A stretch of DNA of 64,000 nt from Spirochaetales bacterium (lineage in GTDB: Bacteria > Spirochaetota > Spirochaetia > DSM-2461): positions 34,500-98,499 of the forward strand of contig JAFGXR010000001.1 in assembly GCA_016936555.1 (NCBI GenBank), written 5' to 3'. Shown piece by piece: positions 42,635-50,989 of the stretch; the stretch's first letter is position 1, and each line of letters opens with the position of its first letter. The translations under genes and the position numbers were made by a program. The notes under the pieces are model-generated. The model ran no database searches. It was given only the letters and a program-made list of their open reading frames with translations, and was not told where the DNA came from.

Positions 42635-43522
42635 TTACTGCAGCTTCCGTCCCCTGGTCAGCAGTTCCATACTTTCCTCCCATGAGAAAAGATAAGATGT
42701 CCCGCAATTGTGACAGACTGATTGAATAGGGAATTCGTTTTTTCTTATGATATCCTCTTTGTCCTCATCGGGGAGCGCTCCGATATGAACCCTGATTCTT
42801 TCTTTTTCACAGGGGCAGTAAAACTCCGTAGGGGATTCAGCGAGGATCTGCGGTTGAAGAGAAGCCATTTTCTCCCCGATGAAGTCTTCGGATGTCCCGC
42901 CTCCGGCGAACCACTGCCCCAGAGAAGGGAGTTCCGCGATTATGCTCTCCGCTTCAACAAGAAGTTCCTCATCGGTTCCGGGAAGAGCCTGTATGAGCAG
43001 ACCGCCGGCGCCTTTTACATTGCCGTCGTCACTGAATGCCACATCCAGTTTGAAAGCTGTAGCCAATTGCTCGGAAGCGGTAAAATAGTATGCCAGATCA
43101 TGGGTCGTATTGCCGTATTGTAACTCAATCTTCCCTGTAAAAGGTTTATTGGTTATGCGGTTCAGCCTCGTGTAGGATAGAACACCGGCTCCGAAATAAT
43201 CGGAGAGAGTCATGGATCCCGGATCGGGAGCGTTTACGGGATTATTGAGTAGATAGCCCCGCACATTGTGTCTGAAATCGGCTTCCACATTAAGACCGCC
43301 CAGAGGTCCGTTGCAGTCGATCTGGATTTTAATGAGATCCTCTTCCTTCAGATTGGCTGACAGCAGAGACGCGGCCAGGAAATTCCGTCCGAGAATCAGT
43401 GTCTCGGCAATCTGAAGCTGATGATTGGCCCGCATCTGGTTGACCATGAGGGAACCGTTGCACAGCACGGCTCTCATTTTCCCGCCTCCCAGAAGAAATG
43501 AAGTCAGTTTATCCTTCTCCAT
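42635..43522 (-). CDS. hslO: Redox-regulated chaperone Hsp33
   Basis: The 295-residue protein has the Hsp33 N-terminal fold (AVLCNGSLMVNQMRANHQLQ, then LIKIQIDCNGPLGGLNVEAD) and a C-terminal zinc switch with two cysteine pairs (FYCPCEKERI and SVCHNCGTSY). On oxidation, zinc is lost and the chaperone becomes active, protecting unfolded proteins. I chose ATG 43522 (MEKDKLTSFLLGG). An in-frame ATG 18 codons upstream (MVKRKIE) cannot be excluded. It lies on the minus strand, just left of tRNA-Phe copy 2. Confidence 0.88.
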   Translation of the reverse strand: MEKDKLTSFLLGGGKMRAVLCNGSLMVNQMRANHQLQIAETLILGRNFLAASLLSANLKEEDLIKIQIDCNGPLGGLNVEADFRHNVRGYLLNNPVNAPDPGSMTLSDYFGAGVLSYTRLNRITNKPFTGKIELQYGNTTHDLAYYFTASEQLATAFKLDVAFSDDGNVKGAGGLLIQALPGTDEELLVEAESIIAELPSLGQWFAGGGTSEDFIGEKMASLQPQILAESPTEFYCPCEKERIRVHIGALPDEDKEDIIRKNEFPIQSVCHNCGTSYLFSWEESMELLTRGRKLQ

Positions 43523-43616
43523 GTTTGGGTAATTCTCAAGAAAAAGCAAGTTTTCAATTTTTCTTTTGACCATATTAAAAGGAATAATCCCAAAGGATGG
43601 CTTTGTCAATCGGAGC

Positions 43617-43650
43617 AAAAAAAGAGGCTGATACGATTTGTATCAGCCTC
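43617..43650 (-). terminator. Intrinsic terminator of tRNA-Phe copy 2
   Basis: Minus-strand GAGGCTGATAC and GTATCAGCCTC pair perfectly around a 5-nt loop, followed by seven T residues. It begins two bases after the tRNA. Confidence 0.9.
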
Positions 43651-43652
43651 AT

Positions 43653-43725
<73 letters not shown>

Positions 43726-43737
43726 AAGACCTTGATG

Positions 43738-43766
43738 AATATAACGCAACAGAAAATTTCTGTCAA
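43738..43766 (-). promoter_or_regulatory. Sigma-70 promoter of tRNA-Phe copy 2
   Basis: On the minus strand TTGACA and TATATT are separated by 17 bases, with the -10 twelve bases upstream of the tRNA. The -35 and -10 boxes and the spacing equal those of copy 1 although the spacer differs. Confidence 0.75.
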
Positions 43767-43791
43767 CAGGGGAGGAAAAAAGAAAAAGCTA

Positions 43792-43820
43792 TTGACTATT
43801 TGTGTTTCTGTAGATAGAAT
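43792..43820 (+). promoter_or_regulatory. Sigma-70 promoter of the trp operon
   Basis: TTGACT (43792-43797) and TAGAAT (43815-43820) are separated by 17 bases and lie about 55 bp upstream of trpE. A GTAGATA-containing palindrome overlaps the expected start region. Confidence 0.65.
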
Positions 43821-43833
43821 CAGGTTCCATAAT

Positions 43834-43851
43834 GTATCTATGTGTAGATAC
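43834..43851. promoter_or_regulatory. Palindrome at the trp transcription start, candidate operator
   Basis: GTATCTA-TGTG-TAGATAC is a perfect 7-bp inverted repeat with a 4-bp centre, beginning 13 bases after the -10 box. The half-site motif TGTAGATA occurs once more in the promoter spacer and -10 (43809-43816), so a repressor could cover the promoter. It does not match the E. coli TrpR operator, and no T-run or leader peptide suggests attenuation. Confidence 0.45.
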
Positions 43852-43875
43852 GCGAATATCAAAGCGGAGGATCTT

Positions 43876-45282
43876 ATGCCGGAAAAACGGATGGATACGA
43901 TCATAAGAACACTGCCCGGCGAACGGTTCACCCCTTTTGCACTGGCCGACAAACTGAATGCCCGGATCATACTCGAATCGGCGGCTTTCACGAGAGGACG
44001 GTCCCGTTATTCGATCCTCATGGTTCATGAAGCGTTCCGCGTTGCCCAGGAGGGCGATGAAATCTATATTGTGGAAAAAGGGAAGAGGAAAAGGGTCCGC
44101 TCAGGCGCCAGGGACATTCTCGATGTTCTGGCTTACTTTTCCAATCAGCACAGTTTCCCCGCCGGGGGATTTCCCTTTCCCGCAGGCGGCATCGGCTTTC
44201 TCTCCTACGAATTCAGCCGTATGTGCGATACGATCAGTTTCACCGGGAAAGCCGACCCGCTCAATCTTCCCGATGCCCTGTTCCTCTTCGGTCATGTTTT
44301 TATCGTCTTTGACCATTTTACCGATGTCATCTATCTGATCGGCCTTAATTACAAGGAACAGGAGATTGATCTGGAGAAGGCTCTCGAGGAAACGGAGAGA
44401 AAGATCAATGACCTGAACTTCAATTATCTGGCTCCCAGGGACCGCGATTACAGTGCTCAGCTGATTTTCACCGACGAAGAGAAAGAGTCCTTTCTGAAGG
44501 GCGTTACCCGCATCAGGGAAGAAATTGTAAAGGGGAATCTGCTCCAGGGGGTCATCTCGAGGCGCATGCGGGTTAAAACGGACCTTCCCGCGCTGGAAGC
44601 CTACAGGAAGCTGAGATCCACCAATCCCTCTCCCTATCTTTTTTATATAGATTTTGATGATTTCCAGCTCTTCGGCTCTTCGCCGGAAGTCCATGTGAAA
44701 ATAAATGACGGCCGGGCGCTTCTGCGGCCCATCGCCGGAACCAGGCGGCGTGGAGCTAATGCCAAAGAGGACAAAGAGCTGGAAAAAGAGCTTCTGGCCG
44801 ATCCCAAGGAAGGGGCGGAACATCTTATGCTCGTCGATCTGGGCCGAAATGACCTGGGTCGGATCTGCCGGTCCGGAACTGTGGAAGCCACGGAGTTCCG
44901 GACGATTGAAAAGTATTCCCATGTCATGCACATCGTTTCCCAGGTGGAGGGGGATCTCGATGAGGGGAAAACCGCTGCCGATGCCATCAGGGCGACATTT
45001 CCGGCGGGAACGGTTTCGGGAGCGCCGAAAATCCAGGCCATTGAAACCATTGATAAACTGGAAATCTATCCCAGAAAGTTTTATGCCGGTCTCATCGGCA
45101 TAATGGAGCCGGAAGGGAATATGGATTCCTGTATAACCATCCGCAGCGCCCTCAAAAAGGGTGATTCGATCTACATGCAGGCCGGTGCGGGAATTGTCTA
45201 CGATTCGACTCCCGAGAGAGAGTTGGAGGAGACTGGTGAAAAGCTGAGGGCTATGGCAACGGCTCTGGGAGTGGAGGTGTAA
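43876..45282 (+). CDS. trpE: Anthranilate synthase component I
   Basis: TrpE makes anthranilate from chorismate with ammonia supplied by the TrpG domain. The 468-residue product starts at ATG 43876, five bases after GGAGG. It has an LES-type tryptophan feedback motif (RIILESAAFTRG), and the chorismate-binding core is complete: GSSPEVHVKINDGRALLRPI, AGTRRRG, EHLMLVDLGRNDLGRICRSG, TFPAGTVSGAPKIQAIETID and QAGAGIVYDSTPERELEET. It is the first gene of the operon; the stop is 1 bp before trpGD. Confidence 0.95.
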   Translation: MPEKRMDTIIRTLPGERFTPFALADKLNARIILESAAFTRGRSRYSILMVHEAFRVAQEGDEIYIVEKGKRKRVRSGARDILDVLAYFSNQHSFPAGGFPFPAGGIGFLSYEFSRMCDTISFTGKADPLNLPDALFLFGHVFIVFDHFTDVIYLIGLNYKEQEIDLEKALEETERKINDLNFNYLAPRDRDYSAQLIFTDEEKESFLKGVTRIREEIVKGNLLQGVISRRMRVKTDLPALEAYRKLRSTNPSPYLFYIDFDDFQLFGSSPEVHVKINDGRALLRPIAGTRRRGANAKEDKELEKELLADPKEGAEHLMLVDLGRNDLGRICRSGTVEATEFRTIEKYSHVMHIVSQVEGDLDEGKTAADAIRATFPAGTVSGAPKIQAIETIDKLEIYPRKFYAGLIGIMEPEGNMDSCITIRSALKKGDSIYMQAGAGIVYDSTPERELEETGEKLRAMATALGVEV

Positions 45283-45283
45283 T

Positions 45284-46873
45284 ATGATCCTGATAATCGA
45301 TAACTTTGATTCTTTTACCTATAACATTTACCAGTTCCTGACGGAGCTGACCGATGTGCCCGTCGTGGTGCACCGCAACAATACGATATCTCTCGACGAT
45401 ATAAGAAACATGAATCCCCGGGCGATCATCATTTCTCCGGGACCGGGCCGCCCGGAAGATGCGGGCATCTCCATGGACGCTATCAGGACTTTCGCCGGAC
45501 AGATTCCCATACTGGGGGTCTGCCTGGGGCACCAGGCCATCGGTGAGGCGTTCGGAGGAAAAATCGTTTCGGCGGCCCGGATCGTTCATGGCATGGTCGA
45601 ACCGGTGAGCCATGACGGGAAAGGCGTTTTCCGCAATCTTTCGGCGCCTCTGAACTGCACCAGGTACCATTCTCTGGCTATCGAGGAGTCTTCCCTTCCG
45701 GCGGAGCTGGAAATAACGGCCCGGACTCCCGACGGAGAGATCATGGGTGTCCGCCACAGGGATTTTATCGTGGAAGGCGTGCAGTTTCATCCCGAATCCA
45801 TTGCTTCGGAAGAGGGGAAGAGGATGCTCCGGAATTTTCTCAATTACAGAAAGGAGCCCTTTGATGTTAAGGGAAAACTGGAAAAAATAATGGCCGGGAC
45901 GAACCTTACAAGAGATGAGGCGGCTTTGTTTATGGAAGAGCTGACCGAAGGAAGCCTCAGCGATGTCCATATCGCCGGTTACCTGACGGCATTCAATACC
46001 AAAGGGGTCTGCGCCGAAGAAATTGCCGGATGCGCTTCTGTTCTTCACAGGAAAAGAATTCCCGTAAAAACCGGCGAATCGGTTCTCGATATAGTGGGTA
46101 CAGGGGGAGACGGCGCGGGAACATTCAATATCTCCTCCTTCTCTGCTCTCGTGGCCGCCGCCGGGGGGGCTGCCGTGGCGAAACACGGCAACAGGGCTGT
46201 CAGTTCCAGAAGCGGCAGCGCCGATTTCTACAGGGAATTGGGCGTTCCCGTCGATATATCTCCGGAACAGGCGGAGCAGCTTCTCGCCGACGCCCGCTTT
46301 TCCTTTCTCTTCGCTCCCGTTTATCACAAGGCCATGCGTTTTGCCGCTCCGGTCAGAAAAATCCTCGGCGTGAAATCGATCATGAATCTGCTGGGGCCTC
46401 TGGTCAATCCCGCGGCGGCTGAATATCAGATCATCGGCGTCTACCGGGAGGACTTATGCGAGATCATTGCTGAAGCCGCCCATATGCTCGGGGTCAAAAG
46501 GGTTATGGCCATTTACGGCCGCGACGGAATCGACGAATTGTCGGTCTCCGCTCCCTCTAGAGTCATATTCATAGATGAAGAGGGAAATAAAGAGGATTTT
46601 GTTTTTGAGCCGTCCGCTCTGGGAATCGGGAACTATACGCTCGATGATCTGAAAGGCGGCGACGCCGCGGAGAATGCACGGATGGCCATGGATCTTCTCG
46701 AAGGAAAGGGACGTCCGGCGATCAGGGAAGCCGTGCTTCTCAACGGCGGAGCCGGTCTCTACATCTACGGTCTGGCCGATTCGATCGAGGATGGATACAG
46801 AAAGGCGAAATCGGCACTGGACTCGGGTAAGGTCAATGAGCTTCTCCTGCGTCTACAGGGGAGTTCTTCATGA
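45284..46873 (+). CDS. trpGD: Fused anthranilate synthase component II / anthranilate phosphoribosyltransferase
   Basis: A two-domain fusion of 529 residues. The first part (about 1-190) is the TrpG glutamine amidotransferase with DNFDSFTYNIYQFL, SPGPGRPEDAG, the nucleophile in GVCLGHQAIGEAFGG and VQFHPESI. The second part (about 200-525) is TrpD with DIVGTGGDGAGTFNISSFSA, KHGNRAVSSRSGSAD and VKSIMNLLGPLVNP. It supplies ammonia to TrpE and then attaches phosphoribose to anthranilate. TrpGD fusions are known from enterics and others. It overlaps the next gene by 4 bp. Confidence 0.94.
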   Translation: MILIIDNFDSFTYNIYQFLTELTDVPVVVHRNNTISLDDIRNMNPRAIIISPGPGRPEDAGISMDAIRTFAGQIPILGVCLGHQAIGEAFGGKIVSAARIVHGMVEPVSHDGKGVFRNLSAPLNCTRYHSLAIEESSLPAELEITARTPDGEIMGVRHRDFIVEGVQFHPESIASEEGKRMLRNFLNYRKEPFDVKGKLEKIMAGTNLTRDEAALFMEELTEGSLSDVHIAGYLTAFNTKGVCAEEIAGCASVLHRKRIPVKTGESVLDIVGTGGDGAGTFNISSFSALVAAAGGAAVAKHGNRAVSSRSGSADFYRELGVPVDISPEQAEQLLADARFSFLFAPVYHKAMRFAAPVRKILGVKSIMNLLGPLVNPAAAEYQIIGVYREDLCEIIAEAAHMLGVKRVMAIYGRDGIDELSVSAPSRVIFIDEEGNKEDFVFEPSALGIGNYTLDDLKGGDAAENARMAMDLLEGKGRPAIREAVLLNGGAGLYIYGLADSIEDGYRKAKSALDSGKVNELLLRLQGSSS

Positions 46874-48291
46874 ATATTCTCCAGCAGATCGCCGCCATTC
46901 GCCGGGAGTCTATAAAGAGGGAAGGTTATACTCTGGGGGCGGCTGTCCCGCCGGAAAGGGAAGTTCCTCTTCAGATATTCGGTCAGAGCCCCTTCGTTAT
47001 TTGCGAGATAAAAAGACGGTCTCCTTCAAAGGGAAAAATTTCTGAGATCACCGATCCGGTTAAGCAGGCCGGTCTCTATTATGACAAGGGGATCCGCAAT
47101 ATCTCCGTCCTTACGGAAGAGGATCATTTCGGGGGGTCTCTCGATGATCTAATGAAGGTAAAGAGAGCCTACCCCGGAGCGGCGGTTCTCAGGAAAGATT
47201 TCCTTCTTGAAAAAGAGGATGTTCTGGTTTCCTATCGGGCCGGCGCCGATGCGGTGCTGCTTATCGCGGCTCTGCTCGATCAGAAGAAAATCGCCGATCT
47301 GTACGCCTATGCCGAAAGCCTGGGACTGGCTGTCCTTGTGGAAGTGCACAACCGGGAGGAAATTGATAAGGTCCGCCCTTTCAAACCCGAAATTACTGGG
47401 ATAAACTGCCGGAACCTTAAAACCTTTCGCATCGATCAGATTCTGCCCCTTGAATTGAAAGGACACATAGACTGGGAAACCCGACTCGTCTATGAATCGG
47501 GGATTTCCTCTTTCAACGAGGCCATAATTCCCTTCGAAAGCGGTTTTGCCGGAATTCTCGTGGGCGAGTCGGTGGTCCGCGATCCCGATCTGATTGACGA
47601 TCTGATTCAGGCATCGGAACGAAAAGGGGAAAGAAATTTCTGGAACCGCCTCTATGGGCGGAAGAGGGAAGGACATCCCCTTGTCAAAATCTGCGGGATA
47701 ACCAACCGCGATGACGGAGAGGCCGCTGTTGAAATGGGGGCTGATGTGCTCGGTTTCGTTCTGGCGGAATCGCCGCGCCGCGCCGATCCCGCTTTCATTC
47801 GAACGTTAAAGGATCTGGATGTTATGAAAGTGGCTGTTGTCGTCACCGATGAGGGAGAGCCGGGCAGAGAGGTTATGGACCTTCTGGAGAAGGGCTATCT
47901 CGATGGGGTTCAGTTCCACGGGAATGAATATCCGGGAGCTCTCCGGGCTTTTTCCTATCCCTGCTATAAAGCGCTGCGCCTGAAAGACAGCGCCGATGTT
48001 CTGGAGATTCACCGCTATCCCGGTCCGAGAGTTCTGGTTGATGCCTGGTCGGAGAAAGAATACGGCGGGACCGGGAAGAGGCTTGACGGCGATATTCTGA
48101 AAGAGGCCGGATTCATCAGGCCTCTCTGGATGGCCGGGGGCCTGGCGCCGGACAATGTCGGAGAGATCGTCAGGACATACCGACCCGAACTTATAGATGC
48201 GTCGAGCCGGCTCGAAGCGGAAAAAGGGCGGAAAGACCACGGGAAGATGAGAGAATTTTTCAGGGAGATAGAAAATGGCTGTGTACAATGA
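46870..48291 (+). CDS. trpCF: Fused indole-3-glycerol-phosphate synthase / phosphoribosylanthranilate isomerase
   Basis: The 473-residue protein joins TrpC (about 1-250; CEIKRRSPSKGKISEITDP, VLTEEDHFGGSLDDL, LRKDFLLEKEDVLVSYRAGA, ITGINCRNLKTFRID) and TrpF (about 260-470; VKICGITNRDDGEAAVEMGA, VLAESPRRADP, GVQFHGNEYPG, LVDAWSEKEYGGTGKRLD). Together they convert phosphoribosylanthranilate to indole-3-glycerol phosphate. Catalytic Cys in TrpF (KICG) and the TrpC lysines are present. It overlaps trpB by 17 bp. Confidence 0.94.
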   Translation: MNILQQIAAIRRESIKREGYTLGAAVPPEREVPLQIFGQSPFVICEIKRRSPSKGKISEITDPVKQAGLYYDKGIRNISVLTEEDHFGGSLDDLMKVKRAYPGAAVLRKDFLLEKEDVLVSYRAGADAVLLIAALLDQKKIADLYAYAESLGLAVLVEVHNREEIDKVRPFKPEITGINCRNLKTFRIDQILPLELKGHIDWETRLVYESGISSFNEAIIPFESGFAGILVGESVVRDPDLIDDLIQASERKGERNFWNRLYGRKREGHPLVKICGITNRDDGEAAVEMGADVLGFVLAESPRRADPAFIRTLKDLDVMKVAVVVTDEGEPGREVMDLLEKGYLDGVQFHGNEYPGALRAFSYPCYKALRLKDSADVLEIHRYPGPRVLVDAWSEKEYGGTGKRLDGDILKEAGFIRPLWMAGGLAPDNVGEIVRTYRPELIDASSRLEAEKGRKDHGKMREFFREIENGCVQ

Positions 48292-49495
48292 TTTTTTCGG
48301 CCCCTATGGCGGCCGCTATGTGGCTGAGCTGCTCAGAGGCCCTCTCGATGAACTGGAAGAGGCCTTCAAAAAGGCCATGGAGGATGAGACCTTTCTGGCG
48401 GAACTGAAGCGTTTCGGAAAAGAGTATATCGGCCGGCCTACGCCTCTTCTCTATGCGGAGAAGGCTTCGAAAGCCATTGGCGGGGCGGATATTTACATTA
48501 AACTGGAAGGGCTGGCCAATACGGGTGCCCACAAGATAAACAATGCCGCCGGGCAGGCGCTGCTGGCTAAACGGATGGGCAAAACCAGGATTATCGCTGA
48601 GACGGGAGCGGGCCAGCACGGCGTCGCTACAGCAGCGGTCTGCGCCCGTCTGGGACTGAAATGCCGCGTCTATATGGGATCGGAGGACATTAAGCGTCAG
48701 AGACCCAATGTCTTTCTGATGGAGATGTTCGGAGCCGAAGTCTTTCCCGTGGAATCCGGTTCTAAAACTCTCAAAGATGCTGTCAACGAAGCTCTCCGGG
48801 ATTGGGCCGCTTCCAGCGCGGATACCCATTATCTCATCGGGTCTGCTCTGGGACCGAGCCCCTACCCCGATATGGTGAGGGAGTTCCAGTCCGTTATCGG
48901 CAGAGAAGTTAAAGAAGAGCAGGAAAAGAGGAAGCTCCAGGTCAAGGCCATGGTCGCCTGCGTCGGCGGCGGATCCAACGCCATCGGTTTTTTCGAGCCC
49001 TTCATCGCCGCCGATTCGCCGAGGCTTATCGGAGCGGAAGCCGGCGGAACCGGTCCCGAAGCGGGGTGTCATGCCGCCAGGATGACCGGTGAAGGAAAGA
49101 CCGGAGTTCTCCAGGGATACAAGAGCCGCTTTCTCTTTGACGGCGACGGCCAGGTGCTCCATACCCATTCCATTTCCGCCGGCCTCGATTATCCGGGAAT
49201 CGGTCCCCAGCTGGCTCATCTCGGGGAAATCGGCCGGATTGAATTCACGTCGGTCCGCGATGATGAAGCTCTGGAAGCCCTTCGTTTTTTCGCCTCCCGT
49301 GAAGGGATTATTTTCGCTCTCGAATCAGCCCATGCCGGCGCAGCGGGATTGAAAATAGCGGCACAGTACAAACCGGGAGAAGCGGTGATCATCAATATGT
49401 CGGGTCGGGGCGATAAGGATATATTCATAACAGCCAAAGCCCTTCAGCGGGATAAATGGTTTGACTTTTTAAGAGAGGAGACGGAAAATGGCTGA
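48275..49495 (+). CDS. trpB: Tryptophan synthase beta chain
   Basis: TrpB condenses indole with serine using pyridoxal phosphate. The 406-residue protein has the PLP lysine in NTGAHKINNAAGQALLAKRM, AETGAGQHGVATAAV, the phosphate-binding GGGSNAIGFF and EAGGTGPEAGCH (a variation on the usual glycine-rich EPAG segment), and HSISAGLDYPGIGPQ. Length is typical for TrpB1. The stop overlaps trpA by 8 bp. Confidence 0.95.
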   Translation: MAVYNDFFGPYGGRYVAELLRGPLDELEEAFKKAMEDETFLAELKRFGKEYIGRPTPLLYAEKASKAIGGADIYIKLEGLANTGAHKINNAAGQALLAKRMGKTRIIAETGAGQHGVATAAVCARLGLKCRVYMGSEDIKRQRPNVFLMEMFGAEVFPVESGSKTLKDAVNEALRDWAASSADTHYLIGSALGPSPYPDMVREFQSVIGREVKEEQEKRKLQVKAMVACVGGGSNAIGFFEPFIAADSPRLIGAEAGGTGPEAGCHAARMTGEGKTGVLQGYKSRFLFDGDGQVLHTHSISAGLDYPGIGPQLAHLGEIGRIEFTSVRDDEALEALRFFASREGIIFALESAHAGAAGLKIAAQYKPGEAVIINMSGRGDKDIFITAKALQRDKWFDFLREETENG

Positions 49496-50240
49496 AAAAA
49501 ATATCATCATGACTCATCTTGTCGCGGGGTATCCCGATCTGGAGGAATCGCGCCGCGCCGCTCTCGCCATGGTGGCAGGAGGCGCATCTTATCTGGAAGT
49601 CCAGTTTCCTTTTTCCGATCCCATTGCCGACGGTCCGCTGATACAGGGCGCCTGCACTGATGCGCTGAACAGCGGGTTCTCGACGGACAAAGGATTTGAT
49701 TTTCTCAGCTCCCTGACTGCGGAAACCGATGTGCCGGTCTTTCTCATGACATACGCAAACCTGCTCATGGCTCCGGGGGTGGAGGTATTCGTCGGTCGGG
49801 CGGCGAAGAGCGGAGCTTCCGGTCTCATTATTCCCGATCTTCCCTACGATTACGATGAGGGTCTCTATAAAGCCGGTGAAATGGCGGATATTCCCGTGGT
49901 CCCCGTGGTGATTCCCGGAATAGACGAAGAGAGGCTCAAGGCTATTCTGGCCATGAAGCCTCCCTACATTTATACGGCTGTCAGAAAGGGAATCACCGGG
50001 GCCAGGACGACTATAGAAGAGGAGACGGTCCGTTTTCTCGATAGACTCTCCCGGTCCGGGGCTAAAGTTCTGGCGGGATTCGGAATACGGGAAAAAGAGC
50101 AGGTCGATCTTCTCTCCCGCCATGTCCACGGTTCGGTCGTCGGATCGGCCCTTGTTGAGATCATCGGGCGATGCGCCGGGGAGAACAGGGACTGCTCCGG
50201 TGATGTGAAGGCCTTTGTGGAGTCTCTTCTCAAGCCCTAG
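49488..50240 (+). CDS. trpA: Tryptophan synthase alpha chain
   Basis: TrpA cleaves indole-3-glycerol phosphate and passes indole to TrpB. The 250-residue barrel has YLEVQFPFSDPIADGPLIQG with the catalytic Glu and Asp positions, although the usual 'ELGVPFSDP' here reads EVQFPFSDP, and IIPDLPYDYDEGL. The C-terminal phosphate site is GFGIREKEQVD. It is the last gene of the operon, and its stop overlaps rsmE, encoded on the other strand, by 4 bp. Confidence 0.93.
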   Translation: MAEKNIIMTHLVAGYPDLEESRRAALAMVAGGASYLEVQFPFSDPIADGPLIQGACTDALNSGFSTDKGFDFLSSLTAETDVPVFLMTYANLLMAPGVEVFVGRAAKSGASGLIIPDLPYDYDEGLYKAGEMADIPVVPVVIPGIDEERLKAILAMKPPYIYTAVRKGITGARTTIEEETVRFLDRLSRSGAKVLAGFGIREKEQVDLLSRHVHGSVVGSALVEIIGRCAGENRDCSGDVKAFVESLLKP

Positions 50241-50953
50241 ATCTTTCCCATGGCGGCCAGGGCGAATCCTGTCGCCATGGCGCAGGCTGTCTCCGTCCGG
50301 AGGACCCGGGTCCCCATGGAGAGGAGAGTGAAATCCGAAGCTTTCAGCAGCTCCCGCTCTCCCCCGGTCCAGCCTCTTTCCGAGCCGATCGCCAGAACAA
50401 TACGCCCCTTATCCTGTCTGAACCGCGAAACGGACATGACCGATTCGTTATTATCCAGAGCGGCCCTGTTTTCATCTCCCCCGAGAGCTTCGATGCAGCG
50501 ATTCAGTGTATGGAAGCGGCGCACTTCCGGCAGAAGAGTCGATCCACCCTGCTGGGCGCCTTCCAGTAGATGATCCCTGTACTTTTCATCCTGCCAGATC
50601 TTGCTCGTAAGGTAGGATTTTTCTCCCAGTTCCGTACCGGTGAACCAGAGTCTGTCCACTCCCGCCGAGGTCAGATCCTTTAGAAGTCTTCTCGCGGTGG
50701 GCGGTCGGGGAACGCCGATAATCAGCGTTACCGGGTAGAGGGGCTGCGAAGTCCACAGTTCTTCAAAACTCAGAGTCATGGCATTGTCATCGAGCTTCAC
50801 AATTTGCGAACGCCCGCCCGGTCCGTTGATAATGCCGCTGTCGAAACTATCGCCTTCGCCCAGTTTCAGAATCTTTCTGATGTGCTGATACCGGAAATCG
50901 CCGGAAGGGAGGGGTTGTTGAATTTCATCATTTTCAAAGAGAATTAGATTCAT
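50237..50953 (-). CDS. rsmE: 16S rRNA m3U1498 methyltransferase RsmE
   Basis: RsmE methylates N3 of U1498 in 16S rRNA. The 238-residue SPOUT-fold protein has an N-terminal PUA-like part (YQHIRKILKLGEGDSFDSGI) and the knotted domain with TGTELGEKSYLTSKIW, EGAQQGGSTLLPEVR and the SAM site LAIGSERGWTGGERELLKAS. The C-terminus LGTRVLRTETA-like motif is seen as MGTRVLRTETACAMATGFAL. It is on the minus strand, convergent with trpA. Confidence 0.9.
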   Translation of the reverse strand: MNLILFENDEIQQPLPSGDFRYQHIRKILKLGEGDSFDSGIINGPGGRSQIVKLDDNAMTLSFEELWTSQPLYPVTLIIGVPRPPTARRLLKDLTSAGVDRLWFTGTELGEKSYLTSKIWQDEKYRDHLLEGAQQGGSTLLPEVRRFHTLNRCIEALGGDENRAALDNNESVMSVSRFRQDKGRIVLAIGSERGWTGGERELLKASDFTLLSMGTRVLRTETACAMATGFALAAMGKI

Positions 50954-50989
50954 ATTCCCTATTGTACTATAATAGTTTCAGGAGGGTCG

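Noticed and set aside
43820..43875. T-box or leader-peptide attenuator before trpE
   Set aside because: There is no run of Trp codons, no T-box sequence and no terminator between promoter and trpE.
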